NCBI GenBank assembly: GCA_025399215.1
Contig: MU621296.1
Location: 1-30,381 of the forward strand
From: Globomyces pollinis-pini
Lineage: Eukaryota > Chytridiomycota > Chytridiomycetes > Rhizophydiales > Globomycetaceae
Length of the DNA stretch: 30,381 nucleotides
Reading direction: 5' to 3'
Part shown: positions 1-9,124 of the stretch, in pieces
Position numbering within the stretch: the first letter of the stretch is position 1
Layout of the letters: every line of letters starts with the position of its first letter
The notes under the pieces: model-generated
The model's input: the letters and a program-made list of their open reading frames with translations, nothing else
What the model was told of the DNA's origin: nothing
The model's database searches: none
Position numbers and translations under genes: made by a program

Positions 1-220
1 AATAAGATAATATAATAACATAAATCAAAGTAGTGTTTGTGCAGGACATACGAGCCTGCACTGCGACACGAAAATGAACAATGAAAATCGACCCCCCTCT
101 AAGCCACTCACATATTGAAGGCCCAACAACCGAGCTAACAAGAGTGTCTCTCAATATTCAACCCATACCATGTATGGGAATTTGGAACAATTAGAATAAT
201 AGAAGTATTTTATTCGTATT

Positions 221-763
221 TTAGTCGCTATATTCATAGTTATGGTTTTCTTTTTCAATGTCGCTTGAGTCGATATCAACAATTGAAGGTTTTGATGATA
301 AACGCTTCGTTCTTTTATTTGATGATGGATTTATATAAATTGCCGTCCGCGCGTATCATTGATCCACTGCTTGAAATATTCGGCAGCAGGCCAAGAGTCA
401 CGATCTTTAATTGGAGAATGCCTATTCTCCTACTAAAGTTAAAATCAATTGCTTACCTTTGAGATCGCCTTGTTTAATCGTCGGATATCTTGTTCGCGAT
501 AAGTTCTGTGAAAGTCTAAATATTTGCCACCAATTACTCGTACATCAGACTACAGTTAGTAATTTACATTACCTTGATATCATTGTTTCTTTCTTTTGAA
601 ATACCAAGAGCTCTAGGCACGTTGACTCGATTTTCGTTTGGTCGTTTCTTTTTGTTTACCTCCACGGCAACAGCATCTTTCGCTTTAACGATATCTACTA
701 GCTCACTATGATTAGCTCTTTGATTATCAAGTGTAAGTTTTGAGTAGAATTAGGTTGAACCAT
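221..763 (-). pseudogene. Frame-broken hypothetical gene relic with two micro-introns
   Basis: I do not recognise the family. Read on the minus strand, a coding-like segment (from about 728) runs through a 23-nt intron (572-550, with a perfect TACTAAC branch motif before its TAG) and a 27-nt intron (456-430). It includes the stretch RDSWPAAEYFKQWINDTR and meets TAA at 333-331. A serine/lysine/acid-rich reading continues in another frame down to a stop at 223-221, so a frameshift lies near 335. Upstream, the only good ATG (763) is in a different frame from the main segment. These breaks suggest a decayed gene, possibly part of the neighbouring transposon, which is transcribed divergently. Sequencing error is an alternative explanation for the breaks. 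Confidence 0.4.
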
Positions 764-915
764 AGTCTCTAATATTAATATAGTAGAAGTTAACCACGTA
801 ATGCTCATAGAGATTCCGTCAAATCATTTCCTTGCTCTTCTTCCGAAGTGATAAATACCATAAGTAAAAAAATTGTATTATTTTTTTCCTTGTAATTACA
901 AGCATCGGTCACTAA

Positions 916-1743
916 ATGCAACCAATCAAAACAGATCATTGTTCATGCTGTAACACAAACGTCTCAAAAAGCACATTCTTTAGACACAAACAAAGGGCGC
1001 AGATTTTGTCAGAGCTATTATCTTCATCTACTAGTGACTCAGCTTGCGGCAAACACGAAGAAGAACGCAACTCTTGCTCTACTAACTCTCCAATAGGTTT
1101 AAGCGATATTCATTGCAGTTTACCAAGTGATATTTCATCAATTTTGTGAAGTATCGAATGAAGATAAACTATTCTTTCTTGGTGAGGATCGTTTGGTGTT
1201 ATTACGTAAACTTCTTAACATTAAGGTAAAGAACATTTTTAATACTAGATAACACAAAACATATCCAACGCGGGATTTATTGAAATAATTAACGCTTTAG
1301 GGATTGATAAAAAGTTAAACTCTATGAAAAAGATCAGGACTCTTATGCGAAATCAAACTGGAGTTGATATGATTTTATATGATTGTTGCGTAAATTCGTT
1401 ATGTTGTTTAATGGAGAATCAATAACTATTTGTACAATTTGTAAGGAGCCGCGCTTTGGGAAACCAGGGAAAGCAAGCAACTATATGCATTTCAGTCTTG
1501 TCGATCACTTAAGAGTTATGTTTAGTATCAAGAAATTCGCAAAAGGTTATTATGTTATATTAGTAACGTTTTTAGATCTGACATATCGTAATATATATGT
1601 TAACACCGAAACGTATAAAGAAGGGTCTGAAATTAAAGATATTTTTGATGGTGTGAACTATAAACGCGTTTCCAATTGTTTTGATGAACATTCAGTGGCA
1701 ATGGGTCTCACTCTTAATGGCATGCAAATTTTTAAAAGCAAGC
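916..1743 (+). mobile_element. Truncated, frameshifted Tnp2-type (CACTA-like) DNA transposase
   Basis: The 5' part has a C-x2-C followed by H pattern (CSCCNTNVSKSTFFRHK), as at the start of Tnp2-like transposases. After a frameshift near 1140 the reading gives EVSNEDKLFFLGEDR, then a 23-nt intron (1226-1248), then a run ending TGVDMILYDCCVNS. After a second frameshift near 1395 it gives FNGESITICTICKEPRFGKP, a zinc-ribbon-like CxxC typical of this family. A 30-nt intron (1546-1575) restores DLTYRNIYV, followed by EIKDIFDGVNYKRV, which matches the family's DIFDG-Y motif. The reading stops after GLTLNGMQIFKSK at a telomere-like repeat. Only about 260 residues of a protein usually near 900-1100 remain, so the element is dead. 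I found no terminal inverted repeats. The family call rests on remembered motifs. Confidence 0.6.
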
Positions 1744-1765
1744 TTAGGGTTAGGCTTTAGGGTTA
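1744..1765 (+). repeat. Interstitial telomere-like repeat (TTAGGG)n
   Basis: TTAGGG, TTAGGC and TTTAGGG lie in immediate succession at the exact point where transposase similarity stops. TTAGGG is the usual telomere unit of most fungi and animals. Three imperfect units at a breakpoint suggest repair with telomeric DNA or a former chromosome end. Confidence 0.6.
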
Positions 1766-1920
1766 CAATACCACTATGAAGTTTATAGCTCTGAGCTATA
1801 AATTTCAATTCTCTAAATGTTAAAAGTAATATCTTACCCTGCACTAAAATAACGTAGCTTTCTTTGAATTTCTTCGTTGCTGCTACTCTCTTCAATTTCC
1901 ATTCAGCTTGTAAGTTTTAA

Positions 1921-1946
1921 AAACTTGTTTGTTTTCAAACAGGTTT
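1921..1946. other. Hairpin, 11-bp stem, TTTT loop
   Basis: AAACTTGTTTG (1921-1931) pairs with CAAACAGGTTT (1936-1946) around a four-base loop; one pair is G-T. Role unknown. It lies about 60 bases upstream of the hypothetical gene starting at 2005. Confidence 0.45.
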
Positions 1947-2004
1947 GACCAGCCACCCAAGCCACAATTGTTGCCGTCAACTGTCATTTCTCTTTTTTTT
2001 CAAG

Positions 2005-2781
2005 ATGGATCTCCTATTACCTCAAGCAGCTCTATCTGAAAGTGAAGACTATGAAACGGATCATTTTGATCTGGACTATGAAGAAGGTAATATTATTCAA
2101 TCTCTAATCTATAGTAACAAACACTGAAAATAAAACAATATCATATGCTATGACAAACTTTATTATTTGTAAGAAGGATACTTTGCTCGATCAAAAAGAT
2201 CATCAGAAAAAGGAAACGATGCAGAATCGATGCTTATGATGATCCTCGCTCTCAAAACGCTGCTAAACATTTCAGGCGAAACATGCAATCCATTCAAAAC
2301 AAACTGAAATTGTCAAAGGTTGTTCATCCAGACTTGAAGTTTGTCATGCTAGGTTATTCATTTTCACTAATAGTTAGCTAGCCATCCTTACTATAACACG
2401 ATTGGTTTCGCATCCCAGAAAGACTTTGAAGTTAATGCCAATGTTCGTATCTTGAAAGAAGCTATGCGTAAATCACACAATTATCCTGAGGAACCAGAAG
2501 ATTCTGCATCTTCTGATAATCCAACTTCTGTCATCCAAACTTCTGTTGTTGACTACACAGATCGGTACAAGGTTTCACATTCAAACCTAACTTTCACTGA
2601 AGCGTTCAGAACCTTCAGTGAAGTTCAAAACTCTAAAAGCTGTAGAACCATTCTTCGTCGATTGAAGAAATCTAAACTGTTGTCTGGTGAAGAAGGCAAC
2701 TTCAATCAAAATCTACTGTTAATCTTCCCACTGTTTACCTCTTCAAGTTTCGTTGAATATGATTTCCCATTGAATTGTTGA
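2005..2781 (+). pseudogene. Hypothetical gene with frame break, possibly decayed
   Basis: I do not recognise the product. ATG 2005 opens an acidic stretch (SESEDYETDHFDLDYEE). A probable intron of about 90 bases begins at GTAATA and ends near 2172, after which the reading continues YFARSKRSSEK. Within an A5 run near 2209 the good reading moves to another frame, RKRCRIDAYDDPRSQNAAKH, then a 25-nt intron inside 2350-2380 joins to ASHPYYNTIGFASQKDFEVN and runs open to TGA at 2779-2781. The C-terminal half is rich in Ser, Lys and acidic residues, with no transmembrane segment. A one-base error in the A5 run would make the gene intact; otherwise it is a young pseudogene. Its last 39 bases overlap a minus-strand ORF. 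Confidence 0.35.
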
Positions 2782-3030
2782 ATCCCATTGTTTGAGTAAT
2801 TTTAATTCCTTTTTTATAATGCTTTGGTCTTCTTTGGATGGTGGGTTGAACTGGTGAATGTGATATCCAATATCCATTATTCCTCTTAATATTTTTTTTG
2901 CATCATTATTGAGTATTCCAGCAGTCAGGATGTTGTTCATTGAGTTCATGTTCAGTTTTAGTCTTAAGTTGTAGTCATTTTCACACTTCTTTTTAGCTTC
3001 CTTTCGTTTTGTTGTTTGTTGTTTTTGCAT
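2743..3030 (-). CDS. Hypothetical 95-residue lysine-rich ORF
   Basis: An uninterrupted minus-strand ORF begins with a strongly basic N-terminus (MQKQQTTKRKEAKKK) and continues into a mixed helical-looking region (ILNNDAKKILRGIMDIGYHI). It has no recognised domain, signal peptide or membrane segment. Its 3' end overlaps the plus-strand hypothetical gene ending at 2781. Composition looks coding, but the length is short enough to arise by chance, and it could be a fragment of a longer decayed gene. Confidence 0.25.
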   Translation of the reverse strand: MQKQQTTKRKEAKKKCENDYNLRLKLNMNSMNNILTAGILNNDAKKILRGIMDIGYHIHQFNPPSKEDQSIIKKELKLLKQWDSTIQWEIIFNET

Positions 3031-3369
3031 CCAGTGAAAAAGTCAGCTAAATGTTTCATGTTGTCAGCGCAACGTGTCACTTTACTTTTTTTTCTTATAT
3101 TAATAACCAAGAATTCTTGTTCAGCTGGATAGTTGAACAACACTTCGAAACGACAAGTATAACAAGTAGGAGTTTATTAATTTTTGTTTAGATTCCAGCA
3201 GATAGTGAATAATTTAAATTGAAAATGGAAGAGAGAATGAAAGCCCTCGTTGGGAGCGCCCATCGCTACTCCTCAACGAGGCGCAACTAGTTGTTAGTTC
3301 TAATGGCTTACTTCCATCGTTGTGCGTTGATAAACGATAAAGGTTATTCCATTCAGAAATGAACACGCT
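3031..3369. other. Gene-free stretch with a GC-richer hairpin
   Basis: I see no gene here. The only structure is CCTCGTTG (3245-3252) paired with CAACGAGG (3274-3281), an 8-bp perfect stem with a 21-base loop, richer in GC than its surroundings. The sequence CTACTCCTCAA in the loop and stem recurs at 3950-3960. It does not fold as a tRNA. Confidence 0.4.
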
Positions 3370-3764
3370 TTACTTAGAGCCGTATTTTGAGTTGCTCAAA
3401 GAATTAAAAGCTTCAATGAGTTTGGATATTTTCGTATGACGAACTGTTCTTGATACTACTCTTGATTCTTCACGACTTAAGAGAATACCCTTCTGGACTC
3501 GTTCCAACAAGGGTTCTCTAATTTTAATATAATTACCATAATTACTTTTCCGGTTTACTTTGATTAAACTCACTACAAAAGTTAATATATTATTAATAAA
3601 TTACATCAATTTGCCAGTTCGGGTTACTGGAATGGCTACTTCTTGACCATCAATATTGGGTGATTTTTTTTCTAAATAAATTTGAGTATGTGTTGAAGTT
3701 TTGGCAACTCTGATTTGATCAGGTTGTATTGTTCCAACCTGATCATAATGTGTTCGTCAGCCAT
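3370..3764 (-). CDS. Small hypothetical protein, about 109 aa, two micro-introns
   Basis: The function is unknown. Exons on the minus strand are 3764-3739, 3709-3605 and 3568-3370, with introns of 29 nt (3738-3710) and 36 nt (3604-3569). The joined CDS is 330 bases, exactly 110 codons. The protein starts MADEHIMIRVAKTSTHTQIY and has a basic C-terminal half with helical character (LLERVQKGILLSREESRVV). If the first acceptor TAG at 3573 is used instead (32-nt intron), the frame ends soon after with a much shorter tail. No signal peptide or membrane segment is visible. A perfect hairpin sits 7 bases upstream of the ATG. The clean intron structure argues for a real gene; I know no homologue. Confidence 0.4.
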
Positions 3765-4520
3765 TTGATTTGAAAAGTAACATTTGTTACTTTTCACTTT
3801 TTTTTAAAAAACTTCTTCATAACTTAGTGAATTGATGAAATACACTTAGGCTTTTCAATTAGAGATTGGCTAGCCCATATCTCTAATGGCATAGCCATTA
3901 TCTTGTCTCGATGAATTAAAACTATAATTAAATAGCACTCTTTCTGACTCTACTCCTCAATGAAAAGAGTTTAGCGTGGCTACCAATGACTCTTAAACCC
4001 ATCACACTTGCTCTGAAATTCTTTTTGGCCTAATTGGGGAGGATTGCAGTTATACGCGTCAAATCTTGAAATTTGAAATAACCACCCTCAAAATTGTGAG
4101 ATAATACTGATATTAGTGTCAAACGACAATTAACTACTAAACAGAACGTGAGTTACAATTTGTATTTGGCACTTAGCGTTTTGTTCAACTAAAAATAATG
4201 CACAAAACTTCGACTCACTCGAGTATTAGTACTGTTATCGAATTTATTTATGATTATATTTGTTGAAGTGTTCTTAAAATTTAATCTAAAACACTCTTGT
4301 ATTAGTTGAGTTACAATGGTTCAACATTTGAGGAAATCCTTGGTCGAAGTGATTCATGCTTCCATAGCCATATTGATTCAATGTTTAGCTGGAATAAATT
4401 TGTTTTGACGGAAACAATTGGAGGATAGCACTGGTACCACTTACTTCGAATCGATTCAATCAATGGATACCACATATAATAGTTTTATATTAATGCTGCT
4501 GGTTTATGAATCTGAAAAAA
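3765..4520. other. Gene-free stretch holding three hairpins
   Basis: No convincing coding sequence. It holds a perfect 11-bp hairpin (TGAAAAGTAAC 3771-3781 with GTTACTTTTCA 3786-3796, loop ATTT). Two overlapping, mutually exclusive stems follow: ATTAGAGAT/ATCTCTAAT (3858-3866/3879-3887) and TAATGGC/GCCATTA (3884-3890/3894-3900). From 3901 to 4520 I see only AT-rich sequence and the 3' flank of the minus-strand secreted-protein gene. Confidence 0.5.
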
Positions 4521-6497
4521 CTAAGGCTTTCCATTGCCACCGGTGGTTGGCTTATCTTTCTTTGGAGGATCAGGTTTCTTAGGTGGGAAAGGCTTCACCC
4601 TTGCCTGTTGTTTCTTGTTCATTGCTTGTAAGCGCTTGTTTAATAATCTTTGCGTTCTACCTCTTGAATTTTCAAATCCTTTTGATTGCGTGCCAGGAAA
4701 ATTACTTAAAGCTTCAAACAGTTTTGCATCTTGCTCAGATATTTCGGTTTTCGGATTACTATATTTCACTCTTAAATACTCTGAAGTTTTCATCAAGCTA
4801 GTTAGTACGTTTGCTTGACTCTTTTCTGGAACTTGTTCGATTACTGATTTTACGGCAGCCAAACCTTGAGAATTACTGAGTTCGCCAATCGAAGATGTAT
4901 CCACTCCTGCACTTTCGAGCACAGAGTCCACTTCATTGTCAATAGATCCAGATATTGTCAATGCTGCAGTTTCTTTTTCCATACCTTTTGGTGGTTCGAA
5001 CTTTGATAGTTTATCATCTGAGATAACTTTATTTCCTCCAGGTTTGTTTGCTTCCACTTTTCTAAGTGTCATTTGAGTCTTTCTTAATGTCTTCAAAGCT
5101 CTGGCTTTTACAGATGGCTTAACCTTGACATCAGTTAACATAGCTTGGAAATTATTTAAAAACCCATTAACCTCGGATTCACTGATCACGTCCAATATTC
5201 CCAACGATGGATTATCATTCAAATACTCGATTACTGCCGCCTTGGTTAACTTGGTGTCAGGAAAATTGTCAATAAACAATGTCATAAATTCATCATATGA
5301 GGCCATTTCAAGTTCTCTACTGAAATTGGGATCACTATCCAAGTCAGATACTTTTTCAATCGCTGGAACATTATTTACTGTACTGTAGGGGTTATTGATT
5401 GTTGAGACATCGCCAAGCACTTGACCGGATTGAATATTTGCCCTAACTCCATTGATAAAGGATTTTAAATTTGACCAGTTATTTAATTCCGATACGATAT
5501 TAATTCCAGAGAAATCAAACACGTTTATTTCCACATCAACCAAATTAAACACATCTGCAACATCATTCTGCTTTGAAAAATCTAATTGTGGCATCTTTCC
5601 ACTGTATTGTAACATCAATCCAAACATAGAACGAGGACCATCAGCTTTTTCTAGTGAGAATTTTCCTTGTTGGGAGAAATCTGGTAATTTTGTTAACTTC
5701 TTGTACAAATCTTTGATTGCTTTTGTGAGTGGAACACCATTGATCTTCCCAGTTCTGAAAAACCCACCAAAAGATTTCGCAGATCTTCCTAGAGCAGGAC
5801 CGACTGACCCAAAACCAGCACCAATTGATTCAATATCCATCTTAAGTCCCCAAATCAGTTCTTGCTTCGATATGAGACTTCTTTTGGTACGATCCCTTTT
5901 GTCTAAATTTGTTGATATAGGCACAAAATCAGATGGGACGTCAGAAGAATCATAAAAATCTAATCCTTCAACCACAGTATAATTTAACAACAAAAAATTA
6001 GGTTCCTTCTTAGCTTTTTCAGTTTTTCTCCATAATGTCAAATTAAGAGTTTTGTCCTTTGCAAAATAATCACTATAACGGTAAATGATATCATTGTATG
6101 CATCTACAAATGGAATCACTTCCTCCATATCGGTGATTTGATTCAAATAGAATAAGGCAGCCTTGATTCCTTGAATATAATCTAAATCGTTATTGTAAAG
6201 ATTTGTGTTTCTATCAATGGCAGATACAAAACTAGTAGCAAAATCAACTGGAGTTTGTGCTTGATAAAACAAACTGGAAATGTCCAAACTTCCATCCATC
6301 AAATTATCAGAGTTTAAATGAGTCAAAACCAGATTTAAAGGCATTGGCAAGATGGTGTAGTCTTTCGAGAAAACTTGAGAGAGTGTATTGACTGCGAAAA
6401 TCATACACGTACTTGTAAACGTCTCGTCTTTCGGAAACTGCCACAAGGTCAGAGCATGTGCGGAAATGAATAGCCAATATACTTGCAGAAAATTCAT
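4521..6497 (-). CDS. Secreted 658-residue protein of unknown function, intronless
   Basis: A single open frame with no recognised family. Residues 1-19 form a hydrophobic signal peptide (MNFLQVYWLFISAHALTL), so the protein probably enters the secretory pathway. There is one cysteine only (C31), unusual for a large extracellular protein. Residues 200-206 (KRDRTKR) are a cluster of dibasic sites that a Kex2/furin-type protease could cut, splitting the protein into roughly 185- and 450-residue parts. NLT and NYT sequons near 152 and 172 fit N-glycosylation. The tail (from about 632) is rich in Lys and Pro. No later membrane segment or GPI signal is obvious. Unlike most neighbours it has no intron. 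The start is fixed by the signal peptide. It lies 188 bases downstream of NCA2 on the same strand. Confidence 0.8.
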   Translation of the reverse strand: MNFLQVYWLFISAHALTLWQFPKDETFTSTCMIFAVNTLSQVFSKDYTILPMPLNLVLTHLNSDNLMDGSLDISSLFYQAQTPVDFATSFVSAIDRNTNLYNNDLDYIQGIKAALFYLNQITDMEEVIPFVDAYNDIIYRYSDYFAKDKTLNLTLWRKTEKAKKEPNFLLLNYTVVEGLDFYDSSDVPSDFVPISTNLDKRDRTKRSLISKQELIWGLKMDIESIGAGFGSVGPALGRSAKSFGGFFRTGKINGVPLTKAIKDLYKKLTKLPDFSQQGKFSLEKADGPRSMFGLMLQYSGKMPQLDFSKQNDVADVFNLVDVEINVFDFSGINIVSELNNWSNLKSFINGVRANIQSGQVLGDVSTINNPYSTVNNVPAIEKVSDLDSDPNFSRELEMASYDEFMTLFIDNFPDTKLTKAAVIEYLNDNPSLGILDVISESEVNGFLNNFQAMLTDVKVKPSVKARALKTLRKTQMTLRKVEANKPGGNKVISDDKLSKFEPPKGMEKETAALTISGSIDNEVDSVLESAGVDTSSIGELSNSQGLAAVKSVIEQVPEKSQANVLTSLMKTSEYLRVKYSNPKTEISEQDAKLFEALSNFPGTQSKGFENSRGRTQRLLNKRLQAMNKKQQARVKPFPPKKPDPPKKDKPTTGGNGKP

Positions 6498-6685
6498 ATG
6501 GAATTTTTTATTGAATTTCTTGCTGCTAAATGTATAAGTGAAGTGGCTTTTGACCTGGGACTTGGCCTAATTAGGGCGGGATCCATACTATTGTGTAACA
6601 AAACACCACAAGGTCAATTTGAACAACGTTTTATTATAGCATTTAATGAACTTAATAATACGAATCAAATCTATATTTATAACCA

Positions 6686-8817
6686 TCATCTACCACATAA
6701 AAAAGAATGTGTTCTCCAAATTCTATTCAAAATGTCGATGCCTTTAGTTGTTTCAGCACGGTCATACAATGCAAACAGCTCCAAATCATGAATATCTTCT
6801 AAAAATACGGATTTTTGTTGACTAGGAACACTTGAATCGATAATGGACTGTTTTAAATACACCAACAAACACAGTAGTTCACCAACAAAAAGATTATCTT
6901 TCGTCTGATGAATATTCAATAACCGCTCTATGTCACTACCAATAAATTAAGTTCATTTACCGTAAACTGTATCTAACACGTTCAACTTGCTTCGATTTTC
7001 CGTAAAGTTGTTTGTCCACTAGAAGTTTCTTACCATAATTTACCAAGCCGTATGATATTAAAATTGTAGGAATAATCGCCAAAAAAGCAAAATTTAATTC
7101 ATTGGATCGTAAAAGCTGATCTAATGCTGACATTACCAGAGCCCCATCCACTTTGACTTTTTGAATCTGAATAAGTAACGATCGAATTAACGATCCATTG
7201 ACTAAGGCGCTAACAGGCTTCTTGATATCTGATTCTAATACGATGAGCATTTGCAATATACCATATTCTTTCAAAACCGTACTCAAATCACCAGTGCGAA
7301 CTTGCTCGAGCACTACTGACGCCTGAATCTCGGGGTTATAATCATGAGCAAAAGATACAACCATCCGTTCTAAAGACTAGACATTATCCAACAAAATCAA
7401 TACCTCCAAGTCTGAAGCCAGAGAATTAGTTCCCAATACTGCCAAACGGGCCTCTTTATGACGTATGGTTCGTAAAATATCCCGCACAGGCTTTATCATC
7501 CATTCATTTACAAGTCCATGAACGGTTTCAAATGCCTTAACTGAAAAGCTGTGCAACGATTGACTAATTGTCTCGAAAGTAAACACTTTGTATAAATAAA
7601 AAGAAGATATCACTCCAACTGTTACTGGAAACCATGTTCTTGCCAGCAAGCTGGGCCTAGAGTATTTTCGCAAAAATGAGTTGAACATTGGAGTTGAACC
7701 ATCTAAAGTACATAGCATGAATTTGATTCTTGTAATAGAAGCATTAATAAATTCTCTCGGTTTTTGATTCAAACCTATATGTTATTTAAGGCCTAATAAT
7801 TACTGTCAGACTTGTTTGTATGGAGTGAAGAAATTTTTATACTTTGATAGTTTTCATGGAGTTTGGAAAGAGTCTCCAGAATCATTTCCAATTCCACCAT
7901 TTCATTATGAATTGAATTTTGTAAATACTCTACTAGTTTTGATAGAGATTCATTCCATGCATCTTGAGATGTATCCACATCATACAAGGTAAGAAAGTCG
8001 TTTTGGATCTCTTGACCACTCTTTTCGTTATAATTACTACAATTTTTGGCATTGGGGAATATATTTTTATGATTAGGGAGAGATAGCGTTCCAAGACAAT
8101 GTGCTTGTATTTGATTGATTTTTTTTAGAACTTTACAGCGCTGTTGCATAGCATTTAAAGCGTTATGATATGGGTCTAATGGCTTTAAATGCAAAATTGA
8201 TCTAATTGATGATGTTTCTGGTTCTTTCACTTGCAGTAAATTTGCATACCAAGGCATGATGTCAGAATGGTTTTTGAAAGACTTGTAGCAATTTTCTGGA
8301 AGCTGCTGAATTATGAACTTCCACACTAATAAACGGGAAGCTTTATTTTCACTCCAATAGCTTAATTGTTCGGAAACGAGGGGCGATTGTCCTATCAAGG
8401 TAGAGATGGATTTGTACTTCAATACCGCGATTGATTTATATAGAATTACCAAATGAGCTATCTGCACATTTAAGTAGACGATTTTTTCATACCGTTGGCT
8501 CTGATGATAAAATCTCTACAGACTCATCCAAATTCAACTGTCCTTTTTTAAAGTCATTTGAGACCATCAAGTTCCACAGTTCATTCAAAGGTTGAGTTGC
8601 ATGTTCATTTGAAAATTCTTCAATGTAGTCTATTTTCATTGACGATGGATTTATGTCTGCAATGGGATGAAATAGAACTATACAGTTAATAAAACAACAA
8701 AATCCTTATACCTGCCAATTGACGCTGTGTTTGTATCCTCGTTGCATTTCTGTTCAGCTGAAATGCATTATCAATAGCAGATATTGAAGACTGAAGCAAT
8801 TCTTCCTCAAATCCCAT
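6686..8817 (-). CDS. NCA2: NCA2 family mitochondrial membrane protein
   Basis: In yeast, Nca2 is a mitochondrial protein needed for normal expression of the ATP synthase subunit 6/8 transcript. Exons: 8817-8712, 8677-8493, 8461-7804, 7774-7404, 7376-6961, 6935-6686, giving 661 aa. The five introns are 34, 31, 29, 27 and 25 nt. Family marks are the membrane segment WFPVTVGVISSFYLYKVF (about 365-381), DLE|SLERMV across the 27-nt intron, the QIQKVKVDG motif (510-518) and a second hydrophobic segment (536-554). The C-terminus has DIERLL and FLEDIHDLE. Intron 1 has a second in-frame acceptor at 8657 (55 nt) that would remove seven residues; I prefer 34 nt because it fits the size class. The gene is divergent from the channel gene across 307 bases. 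Confidence 0.88.
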
Positions 8818-9124
8818 GAAAAAAAATTCAAGAATTCAGTCATTCAACGAACCAGATGGAGACATAATAATAGCACATACTGCAAGGTTGTGATATGAAC
8901 ATCATGTTTTTAAGTATCGATATGCAATTAGAAATGGTGAGAGTTCTTAAATCTTAGATTTTTACAAAGCCAAAAGATTTAGCATATCATTTACATTTTT
9001 ATTAATAAAAGTGTTGGAGAAATACTATCCTAATCACCTTAAGCTTAGAGTATTTTTGTCCTTATTCATGTGATTGAAATGCTTGAACACAAACAACAAA
9101 TCGCGTTTTTTTCTTTGTTGTTTA
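8818..9124. promoter_or_regulatory. Divergent promoter between NCA2 and the channel gene
   Basis: The 307 bases between the two start codons contain no ORF of interest. The DNA is AT-rich, with a T-run just before the channel ATG. I see no defined binding site. Confidence 0.45.

Noticed and set aside
265..599. Two plus-strand open frames of about 60 codons
   Set aside because: The minus strand of the same bases gives better protein sequence with two consensus micro-introns, so these are shadows.
3244..3281. Possible tRNA in the GC-richer stretch
   Set aside because: Only one 8-bp stem forms; there are no D or T arms and no TTCRA motif.
5125..5955. Plus-strand open frames of 87 and 167 codons
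   Set aside because: They lie wholly antisense to the 658-residue secreted-protein gene, have no family likeness, and read as complements of its codons.
7377..7403. 13-nt intron in NCA2 starting at GTCTAG
   Set aside because: The 27-nt intron starting at GTATTG restores the conserved DLESLERMV motif, whereas the 13-nt choice leaves non-family residues.
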